NCBI GenBank assembly: GCA_039199225.1
Contig: JBCCSZ010000126.1
Location: forward strand, 1 to 20,724
DNA from: JBCCSZ01 sp039199225
GTDB lineage: Bacteria > Bacteroidota > Bacteroidia > Chitinophagales > Saprospiraceae
DNA length: 20,724 nt
Direction: 5' to 3'
Shown here: piece after piece, positions 13,389-20,382 of the stretch
Position numbering within the stretch: position 1 is the first letter of the stretch
Layout of the letters: every line of letters starts with the position of its first letter
Translations under genes and position numbers: made by a program
Notes under the pieces: generated by a model
The model's input: the letters and a program-made list of their open reading frames with translations, nothing else
Database searches by the model: none
What the model was told of the DNA's origin: nothing

Positions 13389-15833
13389 ATGACTTTTAAG
13401 CAATTTTTCTGTACCCTCCTTCTCAGCGCTTTTGCATTGACAGCTATGCAGGCACAGGCGCGCCTCAAACGGGCCAATCGCTACATGGATAATTTGGACT
13501 ACATCAGTGCGATTGCAGAATACAACAAGATTCTCGAAAAGGATGATGTGGCTGAAGCCAAAGTCAGACTGGCCGAATGCTATCGCAAGATTGGCGATAC
13601 GGAAAACTCAGAGTATTGGTACGGTCAAGTGGTTCGTTCTCCGGAAGCAGAGCCCGTCCACAAATTGTACTACGGGCAGGCTTTACAGCGCAACGGAAAG
13701 TGCGACCTTGCCAGAGAATGGTTTGAAGCTTATGTACAGGATGTACCCGACGATTTGCGTGGACAGTACCTGGTCAAGGCTTGTGACTATGAGGAAGAGT
13801 TGATGGTCAAAAATGCGGAAGCTTACGAAGTAACCCACATGGAATTTAACTCCTCCTTGGACGATATGAGCCCGATGTATCACGATGATTTCATCGTATT
13901 TGCTTCAGAAAGAGACAAGGGGGTGGCCATTAAGCGCAAGTCCAGTTGGACAGGCAATCCTTTTCTCGAATTGTACAAAGTACCAGCTAAGGAAAAGAAA
14001 GGAGAAGAATGTGGTAATTTCGAGTATGGCAAGCCAGAGAAATTTTCCAAAGAACTCAACTCCAAATACCACGAAGCTGCTGTAACTTTTTCCAACGATG
14101 GAAAGCAGATTTTCTTTACCAGAAACAATTATTTCGAAGGCAAAGATGGAAAGGACGACGAGGGGGTTGTTCGCCTGAAAGTTTATAGTGCTACCAGCAA
14201 TGGCGACGGTGGCTGGGGCAACTTTGATGGTTTGCCTTTCAATAGTGATGAATATTCCGTGGCGCATCCTACTCTTACAATGGATGGCAACAGACTGTTC
14301 TTCTCTTCTGATATGCCAGGTGGATTTGGTGGGATGGACCTTTATTACTCAGAAAAAGAAGGTGGCAGATGGGGACCTCCGACCAACCTCGGACCCAGCA
14401 TTAATACAGAAGGAAATGAAATGTTCCCGTTTTATCACAACACCGGACGTTTGTACTTTGCCTCCGACGGCCAGATCGGTTTGGGAGGACTCGATATTTA
14501 TTTCATGGATGATAAGGGCGATGGCGAATGGAGCCCAATCGAAAACATCGGCTATCCTGTAAACTCAACCTCTGATGATTTCGGAGTGGTTTTTAATGAG
14601 GAGGGAACTTGTGGTCACTTTACATCCGATCGGGAAGGAGGTGCCGGCCGCGACGATATTTACGCCTTTAAGAAAATTGCCTCTCCCGTTGAAGTGTATG
14701 TCTACAACAAAGATACAGAAGAGCCCATTGAAGGTGCCAGTGTCGTGATTGACTGCAACGGAAATACCATGACAACCGGTACAGATGGTAAGATTCGCTT
14801 GGACATGAAAATGAATCAGTGCTGTAATTTCACTGCAAGCTTTGATGGTTTCTTGGATAACTCGAAAGAAGGTTGTACAAAGAATATTGCAGTAGGCGAA
14901 AAGGTCATCGTCGAGATTCCACTGGAAAGAGAATTGACCTTTGACTTGGTAGGTGTGGTGTTCGATCAGAATACGGGAATGCCGGTCGACAATGCGACTG
15001 TTACCCTAACGTCTGATTGTGGCGATGAGCAGACATTCACAACGAATGATACTGGTATGTTTGAATTCAAGCTGCAAAAAGAATGTTGCTACACGGTGAT
15101 GGGAAAGGCCAAAAATTACTTAGCAGATAAGGCAGTGGATCAATGCACAAGGGGCTTGGAAGAATCCACGACTTTGCAGGTGAATCTGAACTTGCTGCCA
15201 ATTACACAGCAGGATACAGAGACGATGGCCGGCAACGATCCAAATCCTGTGGACGAAGCACCGGACTATTCCTACAACGATCCGCAGGATGGCAACAACC
15301 AGTACGATGATGGAGGCACGCCAAAAGAAGGCTTTGAAACCGATCCAAATGAAAAAGATTTTGAGCAGGGTCCGATCGAAGCAGAGGTGGGTGACCCAGT
15401 GACTTACCTGGTACATATTTACTATGATTTCAATCAAAGCTACATCCGCGACGATGCAGAGCCAGAATTGAATCGCTTGTTGGAACTGATGCAGGACAAT
15501 TCAGAATACATCGTAGAAATCGGTTCCCATACCGACTCCCGCGGTAACTATGCCTACAACCGCCGCCTGTCCCAGCGTCGGGCCGAATCGGTTGTTCGCT
15601 GGTTGGTTGGGCAAGGCGTGGATCGCAACCGCCTGCAGGCCGTAGGATATGGCGAAAGCCGCAATGTCAATAAGTGTAAAAACAATGTACCCTGTAGTGA
15701 AAGAGAACACCAGCTCAACCGTCGGACAGAGTTCCGAATTTTGGGTAGTGTCGACGATGGCTACAGCGTTCAGATGACCTCCAAGCCCAACTCCAAGATA
15801 CGGGTCAGTGCTTGCGAAGGTTGTCCATTCTAA
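13389..15833 (+). CDS. OmpA-family protein with TPR, beta-propeller and carboxypeptidase-regulatory-like domains (PorE-like)
   Basis: 814 aa. The signal peptide is residues 1-24 (…ALTAMQAQA). Domains in order: TPR-like helices (about 25-120); a PD40/WD40-like propeller with repeated FSNDGKQIFFTRN, LTMDGNRLFFSSDMPGG and NTGRLYFASDG blades (about 155-430); two carboxypeptidase-regulatory-like (Ig-fold) domains (about 434-515 and 517-605); an acidic Asp/Asn/Pro linker (about 615-668); and an OmpA C-terminal peptidoglycan-binding domain (about 670-790). In the last domain Asp716 (SHTDSRG) and Arg731 (LSQRRAESV) correspond to the two diaminopimelate-binding residues of OmpA. The layout is that of T9SS PorE-type proteins, which link the outer-membrane complex to the cell wall, but with two regulatory-like domains. 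It is co-oriented 61 bp after porP. The start at 13389 begins the signal peptide; an earlier in-frame ATG overlaps porP. Confidence 0.92.
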   Translation: MTFKQFFCTLLLSAFALTAMQAQARLKRANRYMDNLDYISAIAEYNKILEKDDVAEAKVRLAECYRKIGDTENSEYWYGQVVRSPEAEPVHKLYYGQALQRNGKCDLAREWFEAYVQDVPDDLRGQYLVKACDYEEELMVKNAEAYEVTHMEFNSSLDDMSPMYHDDFIVFASERDKGVAIKRKSSWTGNPFLELYKVPAKEKKGEECGNFEYGKPEKFSKELNSKYHEAAVTFSNDGKQIFFTRNNYFEGKDGKDDEGVVRLKVYSATSNGDGGWGNFDGLPFNSDEYSVAHPTLTMDGNRLFFSSDMPGGFGGMDLYYSEKEGGRWGPPTNLGPSINTEGNEMFPFYHNTGRLYFASDGQIGLGGLDIYFMDDKGDGEWSPIENIGYPVNSTSDDFGVVFNEEGTCGHFTSDREGGAGRDDIYAFKKIASPVEVYVYNKDTEEPIEGASVVIDCNGNTMTTGTDGKIRLDMKMNQCCNFTASFDGFLDNSKEGCTKNIAVGEKVIVEIPLERELTFDLVGVVFDQNTGMPVDNATVTLTSDCGDEQTFTTNDTGMFEFKLQKECCYTVMGKAKNYLADKAVDQCTRGLEESTTLQVNLNLLPITQQDTETMAGNDPNPVDEAPDYSYNDPQDGNNQYDDGGTPKEGFETDPNEKDFEQGPIEAEVGDPVTYLVHIYYDFNQSYIRDDAEPELNRLLELMQDNSEYIVEIGSHTDSRGNYAYNRRLSQRRAESVVRWLVGQGVDRNRLQAVGYGESRNVNKCKNNVPCSEREHQLNRRTEFRILGSVDDGYSVQMTSKPNSKIRVSACEGCPF

Positions 15834-15860
15834 GAAAGTCGATTTTCAAAATATACTTTT

Positions 15861-15903
15861 CGGTCCCGGGTCTTTGAACAGAAGGCTCGGGATCGTTGTC
15901 TTT
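15861..15903 (+). terminator. Intrinsic terminator of the surface-protein cassette
   Basis: CGGTCCCGG (15861-15869) pairs with TCGGGATCG (15887-15895) over 9 bp including two G-U pairs, with a 17-nt loop, followed by TTGTCTTT. It lies 28 bp after the OmpA-like stop codon. Confidence 0.7.
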
Positions 15904-15980
15904 ATGAGTAGAAGCTGATGATTGGCTGCACCAAATTTTTCTGTGGTCCTAGCCGTTTATAATCTCACAACCTACTTTCT

Positions 15981-16400
15981 ATGAATAAATTTTGGTTTTC
16001 GTTGTTGTTGCTTATCCTAGCCATGGGAACTGTTCACGCTCAAAACGAGCTGAGCATACGCATTGAGGGAATCAAGGAGGTTAAAGGTAAAATGTATATT
16101 GCCGTCCACAACCAAGAGAGCAGCTTTCCCGGTGGAGAAGAGCGTTTTCGCGAAGCCGTCGCCGAGGTGGCGGATAGGGCCGTAAGTTGGAAGTTCGACG
16201 ACCTGCCAGCTGCAAAGTATGCCATTTCCATCTTTCACGATGTGAACAACAACGGAAAAATGGATACCAATTGGGTGGGCATCCCCAAAGAGCCCTACGG
16301 TTTTTCCAACAACCCTCGCATCGTACTCCGAGCGCCTCGCTTCGAAGAATGCTCCTTTGCAGTAGAAGATGCCAAGTCGGTTACGATTCAGTTGAAGTGA
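15981..16400 (+). CDS. DUF2141 domain-containing secreted protein
   Basis: 139 aa with a signal peptide (residues 1-20, cleavage after VHA). The body matches DUF2141: ELSIRIEGIKEVKGKMYIAVHN near the start, then DLPAAKYAISIFHDVNNNGKMDTNW and GIPKEPYGFSNNPR, where the D-x-N-x-N-G-x-x-D element looks like a calcium-binding loop. It is probably periplasmic or surface-exposed; the family's function is not established. It appears to be a single-gene unit between the terminator at 15861 and a convergent hairpin at 16408. No clear TAnnTTTG box is visible upstream. Confidence 0.9.
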   Translation: MNKFWFSLLLLILAMGTVHAQNELSIRIEGIKEVKGKMYIAVHNQESSFPGGEERFREAVAEVADRAVSWKFDDLPAAKYAISIFHDVNNNGKMDTNWVGIPKEPYGFSNNPRIVLRAPRFEECSFAVEDAKSVTIQLK

Positions 16401-16407
16401 GCCATGC

Positions 16408-16442
16408 ACACCATCTTTTCCAAGCATTTTTGGAAAGGGTGT
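16408..16442. terminator. Hairpin between convergent genes, likely shared terminator
   Basis: TTTCCAA (16417-16423) pairs with TTGGAAA (16430-16436), extended below a small internal loop by ACACC (16408-16412) with GGTGT (16438-16442). It lies in the 60-bp gap between convergent genes, where a shared terminator is expected, but there is no T run on either strand. Confidence 0.5.
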
Positions 16443-16460
16443 ACTTTGTGCTTGGACCTC

Positions 16461-17204
16461 CTAGCGGAAAAAGATCATTGCCGCAGCTAGTGCTGTCAAA
16501 AACAGAATGAGGTAGCGATATTGTTGGTCTTTGATCAATTTGACAACTTGGATGCCAAGCAGCAGGCCCACGGCAATCCCTGGCATCAACTTCAAGTTTA
16601 AAACCAATGTTTCGTAAGAAACAGTCTTCCAAACGAAGATGTGAAAAGGAAGCTTGAAAAGGTTGACGATGAAAAACAACCAAGCCGCCGTACCGATGAA
16701 TTGATCTTTGGGCAATCGAATGGCTAGGAAATAAATGTTGGAAATCGGTCCGGCCAAATTACCGATCATGGTTGTAAAGCCTGCCGCCAGCCCCATCGGT
16801 CCGGCAAACCACCACTGGGTCGGAATGTTGCGATCCTTCCGCCGTTCCCACCAAAGCATCAAAACGACACTTCCTAAAATGATGACTGCTATTACCTGTT
16901 TGAACAATGCTTCCGGCACGTCTTTGCCTGTCCAGACACCAATTAGTACACCTACCAGCATCCAGGGGAGCAGTTTGAATAAATAAGACCACTGGGCGTA
17001 TCGGTTGTAGTACCAGACAGCGAATATGTCGCCCATGATCAACATAGGGAGCAACACGCCGGTAGAGGCTTTGCCACCAAAGGCATAGACCATAATGGTG
17101 ACCAATAAAACGGAAATACCCTTCAAGCCAGCTTTGGAAAGCCCCAGTATAAAGGCTGCACTGAGCGCCAAACCCCACTGAAAAGCATCGAGTTGATATT
17201 CCAT
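16461..17204 (-). CDS. TauE/SafE-family membrane permease (sulfite/anion exporter-like)
   Basis: 247-residue polytopic membrane protein with about eight hydrophobic segments. The family signature is visible twice: FILGLSKAGLKGISVLLVTIM near residues 19-39 of the first half and GLAAGFTTMIGNLAGPISNIYFLA in the second half. TauE/SafE proteins are thought to move sulfite, sulfoacetate or other small organic anions across the inner membrane; the substrate here is unknown. The ATG at 17204 was chosen because it comes one base after the stop of the hydrolase gene (TAA-G-ATG), indicating translational coupling. An in-frame start at 17270 would overlap that gene and add a basic, non-hydrophobic tail. 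Confidence 0.85.
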   Translation of the reverse strand: MEYQLDAFQWGLALSAAFILGLSKAGLKGISVLLVTIMVYAFGGKASTGVLLPMLIMGDIFAVWYYNRYAQWSYLFKLLPWMLVGVLIGVWTGKDVPEALFKQVIAVIILGSVVLMLWWERRKDRNIPTQWWFAGPMGLAAGFTTMIGNLAGPISNIYFLAIRLPKDQFIGTAAWLFFIVNLFKLPFHIFVWKTVSYETLVLNLKLMPGIAVGLLLGIQVVKLIKDQQYRYLILFLTALAAAMIFFR

Positions 17205-17205
17205 C

Positions 17206-17862
17206 TTAGTGCGCCGAAGTATGAGCCATTTCCAATAATAAGTCCTGATCGATTCGGTGACCGCCTTCAAAGGTGTGGTGATCGACCTTCAGTTTTTGGT
17301 CGCGGATCAAATCGCGGTGCATTTGCAAACGTTCATCGGTCAAAAATCGGTCGTGAATGCCATAAACGAAGTGGAGGCGTTTATCTGCCAAGTAATCTAG
17401 ATGTGGGGCATAATCAATGTCCTCCGGAATAAAGCCCGACCATAGGATCAAGCGGTGAAAGTGGGGATGTTCTCGTATCAGCCAACGGACCTGCGTGGCA
17501 CAGCCCTGCGAAAAGCCCAGGAAATTGATTTCTGCTGCCGGATCGATAAGTGGAACGTACTCGTCGTAGAGCCTTCGCAAAAAGCGGGTATAGTCGGCAA
17601 TTTCCTCTAAGCGATCCTTGCTGGTCATCCACGAAGAGACAACCGGTCCGGTGAATCCACCCCAGTAAAAACGAGACAAGCCTTCCGGAGCGATGACCAA
17701 GGTATCCGGCCCTGCCATTTTCTCAAAGTCCTGAAGAAAACTGCTGGCCAACTGGCCGTAGCCATGGCAGACGAGCCAGAGCTTTTTGATATGGGGACCC
17801 GCCTGACCAATGGTGTAGTAGTGAGCGGTGCGTTGGACGGGGGTAGAGTGGGTTTGAATCAT
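17206..17862 (-). CDS. Alpha/beta hydrolase (carboxylesterase/phospholipase-like)
   Basis: 218 aa, a compact cytoplasmic esterase-like fold with no signal peptide. The triad is readable: nucleophile Ser118 in GFSQG (116-120), Asp171 in GIHDRF, and His202 in FEGGHRID. CHGYGQ (32-37) after the first hydrophobic strand supplies the oxyanion region. Size and motif order fit the phospholipase/carboxylesterase (serine esterase) group; the natural substrate cannot be read. It is the first gene of a coupled pair with the TauE/SafE permease, which suggests the two handle the same compound, but that is inference. A -7 box ends 4 bp before the ATG, implying a leaderless or nearly leaderless mRNA. Confidence 0.87.
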   Translation of the reverse strand: MIQTHSTPVQRTAHYYTIGQAGPHIKKLWLVCHGYGQLASSFLQDFEKMAGPDTLVIAPEGLSRFYWGGFTGPVVSSWMTSKDRLEEIADYTRFLRRLYDEYVPLIDPAAEINFLGFSQGCATQVRWLIREHPHFHRLILWSGFIPEDIDYAPHLDYLADKRLHFVYGIHDRFLTDERLQMHRDLIRDQKLKVDHHTFEGGHRIDQDLLLEMAHTSAH

Positions 17863-17865
17863 CCG

Positions 17866-17882
17866 CCAAATATATTCTTTTT
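17866..17882 (+). repeat. Left copy of 17-bp direct repeat bounding the accessory cassette
   Basis: CCAAATATATTCTTTTT is identical to 20390-20406. This copy sits in the promoter of the hydrolase gene. The pair brackets three AT-rich minus-strand genes. It may be an attachment-site remnant, a recombination joint or a chance match of promoter-like AT-rich sequence. Confidence 0.6.
17867..17874 (-). promoter_or_regulatory. Predicted -7 box of the hydrolase gene
   Basis: On the minus strand TATATTTG matches TAnnTTTG fully and lies 4 bp before the ATG. No convincing TTTG is found at -33. The box is inside the left copy of the 17-bp direct repeat that bounds the accessory cassette. No clear terminator separates the cassette's last gene from this promoter, so readthrough is possible. 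Confidence 0.45.
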
Positions 17883-17939
17883 TGGGACTCGGCCTAAATC
17901 AGGAGAGATAAAATACCATGAATTAGGTGCTGGCCATTG

Positions 17940-18689
17940 CTAGGGGAGAGCCTTGTAAGTGTTTTCAGGTACGCTTGCACAATCGGAGAGTGTCTTCATG
18001 GCTTTGGTCGTTAAAAGCTCTTTGAGTTCCAGCATTATTTGCGTTTTATGAGAGGTGCTTTTTTTGTCTACTCCTTTTTTGGGAGACTTGGGTTTGACGA
18101 CGGGCGCCGCCGGATTGATCCCGTCGAATGCATCCAGCTCAACGTGCCAATAATTCAATTTATTGGGTTTGTGAGAGACGATGGTAAAGCCCTCCAACTC
18201 GTACCTTTCATTGTTGGAAACAGGAGGTGTTGCTTCAAATTGAGCCAAATATTTATTGGTGACTTTATCTGCTTTTCTTGTGTATGGAAGGTGTATTTTA
18301 TGAATATCAGAGAGAAAGAAATAGATGGGAATGGAGCCGCCTTTGTATTGGATGCACTCAATGTACTGACGAAATGAAATTTCTTCCCCTTCTTCCCAAT
18401 ATGCAGACGCAGGGGCCTTTTGGATAAAGTCAATGTGAGATACTTCGAATTTCCCACCGAGCAAGTTCATCGAAAGACCAGGAATATTTCTCAGCTTGCC
18501 ATCTCTGATCAATGCATCCTCCCTAACCCCACCGAATCCATCGAATGTTTTGGAGACATCGTTGAACGTTGATCTTCTAACAATAGCAATATGGGCGCTC
18601 TTATTAAGATCATCCATATCAATATATTTAAAAGATACATCTGGGATTATACCTTTTGGATAAGGTGGAACACTTAAGCTAAGGGACAT
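17940..18689 (-). CDS. Unrecognised protein, third gene of the accessory cassette
   Basis: 249 aa, no family recognised. No signal peptide or membrane segment is visible, so it is probably cytoplasmic. Residues 1-190 look like a mixed alpha/beta globular domain with aromatic-rich strands (for example GGSIPIYFFLSDIHKIHLPY near 118-137 and KLNYWHVELDAF near 181-192). A Pro/Lys-rich linker follows (PAAPVVKPKSPKKGVDKK, about 198-215), then a short predicted helix (QIMLELKELLTTKAMKTL). The linker and terminal helix could be a docking tail. The start codon follows directly on the stop of the preceding gene (TAG-ATG), so translation of the two is almost certainly coupled and their products probably act together at similar amounts. 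Confidence 0.75.
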   Translation of the reverse strand: MSLSLSVPPYPKGIIPDVSFKYIDMDDLNKSAHIAIVRRSTFNDVSKTFDGFGGVREDALIRDGKLRNIPGLSMNLLGGKFEVSHIDFIQKAPASAYWEEGEEISFRQYIECIQYKGGSIPIYFFLSDIHKIHLPYTRKADKVTNKYLAQFEATPPVSNNERYELEGFTIVSHKPNKLNYWHVELDAFDGINPAAPVVKPKSPKKGVDKKSTSHKTQIMLELKELLTTKAMKTLSDCASVPENTYKALP

Positions 18690-19391
18690 CTATTCCGACA
18701 TCAATTTTTGTACGAAATTAATTACTTTTTTTATGTTAACTGTTCTTATGAATTGAGCATTGCCGTCGATGAATAAAGTGAAGATAACCATATCTACACC
18801 CAATTCTCTTTCTTGCTGGCTGTCTAAAGGCTTGGTGACGCTGATGATTTTTTCAGCATCCAGCTTGAATTTTATTTTTATGGTTTGAGACGGTGTAAGT
18901 TCTGCGATCACCTCCTCAAATGGAATGGCAGACAACTGGCCAATCAAAGCATTGATTCTCGACAGGGCCATTGCAGAGCCATTGGGCAGATAATGCGAAT
19001 AATTTTTTAATTCTTCACTGACCGCAAATTGGATTTTATTGAAATTTGAGGGAATGCTTGGACTGGAAAAGAAGATCGATCTGAGTTGGGTTGGATCATA
19101 GGACACATAGTCGATGGAACCACTAGGAGTCGTTGACACTTGGAAGTGGACTGCCGTAGCTTCTATCTGCTGATTTGGGTCAAATGAATAAAATCCTTCG
19201 AAAGGGCTTGCAAGGCAATAGCCAGTTTGCATGTATTGCGGTGGATTTTCTTCCAATGTGTCAATGTCTATGTCTATGGTCGTTGCCATTGTAGCTGACA
19301 TTGGAATGCCTACCTCCCATTGAAGAATTTCTTCGTTTTTTTTCAGTTTTATGCTGTTGGGTGTCTGAGTGAATTCTTTGTTTTTAACCAT
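18690..19391 (-). CDS. Unrecognised protein, second gene of the accessory cassette
   Basis: 233 aa, no family recognised and no signal peptide or membrane helix. The sequence is beta-rich with a repeated Thr/Ile pattern (MATTIDIDIDTLEENPP, about 35-51), a middle helical region (FNKIQFAVSEELKNYSHYLP and SAMALSRINALIGQLSAI, about 117-160), and a C-terminal strand-helix section (TIKIKFKLDAEKIISVTK … VDMVIFTLFIDGNAQ … VNIKKVINFVQKLM). No metal-binding or catalytic motif stands out. It begins 10 bp after the TIGR04255-like gene and ends exactly at the next start codon, so it is an inseparable middle gene of the operon. GGAA lies a few bases before the ATG as a weak ribosome site. Confidence 0.75.
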   Translation of the reverse strand: MVKNKEFTQTPNSIKLKKNEEILQWEVGIPMSATMATTIDIDIDTLEENPPQYMQTGYCLASPFEGFYSFDPNQQIEATAVHFQVSTTPSGSIDYVSYDPTQLRSIFFSSPSIPSNFNKIQFAVSEELKNYSHYLPNGSAMALSRINALIGQLSAIPFEEVIAELTPSQTIKIKFKLDAEKIISVTKPLDSQQERELGVDMVIFTLFIDGNAQFIRTVNIKKVINFVQKLMSE

Positions 19392-19401
19392 ATTGTTCCG
19401 T

Positions 19402-20103
19402 TTAGTAAATTGGATTCAGCTTAGTTAAAAAATCTGGATTCAACAGTTGGAAGAAAATTTGTTTTTCCTGAGTATGCAACTCGTCAATCTTATCGAAAAT
19501 ATCCTTACGTATGCTGGTATCAAATGTAGAATTGGTATAAGCATCAATATCCACAAGTATGCCATTGAGTACCCTATTGCGCGAAACAGCCTGAACGCCT
19601 TCCCCCACATTGATATTGATGCAAATATCTTTGCGGTTCAGCTCTTTTCGACACAAGGTAGAAGACTGTTTAAAGCCAGATAAGGGAAATTCAATTTTTA
19701 CATTCAATGCCTCTGATATGCTAGACGCATTTCCAAATATTGTTGTATATCGAACCCCAATTCTGTCTACGTGAAGAATCTTTTTTGTTTCAAAAACCTT
19801 TCCCAATACGTTTTGAATTAACTCGAAGTAATTGCCCCAAAGCTGATAATCGCCAATGTTTTCAAAAGACAGTGCTTTTTTGTTTACAGAGATGTGGTAG
19901 TTGTCATTGGCAAATACATGCGTAGGGTTGTTTTCGTCAATAGCGCCATTGACCAAGGTTGGCTTAATGGAATGCTTGGGAAACGAATGGCTGAGTAAGT
20001 CTTTATATTCTTCTATTGGCCCTTTGGTCGAATCGAATCTAAGTTCAACAACCGCAGACAATGGATTGGAATCTATTCTAGTTGGAAGTGGACTTGATGC
20101 CAT
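19402..20103 (-). CDS. TIGR04255-like protein, first gene of the accessory cassette
   Basis: 233 aa from the ATG at 20103; an in-frame ATG at 20142 would add 13 residues but lies at the predicted transcription start. The layout resembles the sporadically distributed TIGR04255 family: an N-terminal NPLSAVVELRF strand (residues 13-23), central KKILHVDRIGVRYTTIF near 107-123, a long mixed region, and a C-terminal helix-rich end with FDKIDELHTQEKQIFFQLLNPDF (about 203-225) matching the family's 'lF…ll…' close. The family's function is not established, and its scattered distribution suits an accessory or defence-type role, which is only inference. No signal peptide or membrane segment. It is first in an operon with two unrecognised genes. 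Family assignment is by pattern memory, so moderately sure. Confidence 0.65.
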   Translation of the reverse strand: MASSPLPTRIDSNPLSAVVELRFDSTKGPIEEYKDLLSHSFPKHSIKPTLVNGAIDENNPTHVFANDNYHISVNKKALSFENIGDYQLWGNYFELIQNVLGKVFETKKILHVDRIGVRYTTIFGNASSISEALNVKIEFPLSGFKQSSTLCRKELNRKDICININVGEGVQAVSRNRVLNGILVDIDAYTNSTFDTSIRKDIFDKIDELHTQEKQIFFQLLNPDFLTKLNPIY

Positions 20104-20144
20104 ATGTTGTAGGAAATAAAACCGTTCACTGTTTTTATTCACAA

Positions 20145-20201
20145 CAATTATACGAAAAATGTGCTACTCAATGAATGACAATTTTGTTAATCATTGTTAA
20201 T
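20145..20201 (-). promoter_or_regulatory. Predicted promoter and ATTAACAA direct repeat of the cassette
   Basis: On the minus strand TATAATTG (20152-20145) is a one-mismatch -7 box, with TTG 16 bp further upstream (20171-20169). Upstream again, ATTAACAA occurs twice with a 10-bp period (20201-20194 and 20191-20184), the same word as in the phased repeats at 7731-7771. A start near 20138 would give about 35 nt of leader before the ATG at 20103. Confidence 0.35.
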
Positions 20202-20244
20202 AAGTCTGTGAGATGTATAAAGAATTGATAACAAACGCTTTTCC

Positions 20245-20284
20245 CGAATACCTACCACTATTCGTGAATGACAAAATATGTCAT
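20245..20284. promoter_or_regulatory. Two adjacent palindromes upstream of the cassette
   Basis: CGAATA (20245-20250) with TATTCG (20259-20264), spacer 8, and ATGACA (20268-20273) with TGTCAT (20279-20284), spacer 5, sit side by side about 100 bp upstream of the cassette promoter. They have the size of dimeric repressor sites. The rest of the 20143-20382 gap shows no gene. Confidence 0.35.
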
Positions 20285-20382
20285 AAATTTTAATAATCAA
20301 CATCTGGGTCCTACAAATAGTTTCGAGTGATGGTCTGCTGAGTCCTAGACGAACAAAATGTAGGCTTTACAATGGATTTGAA

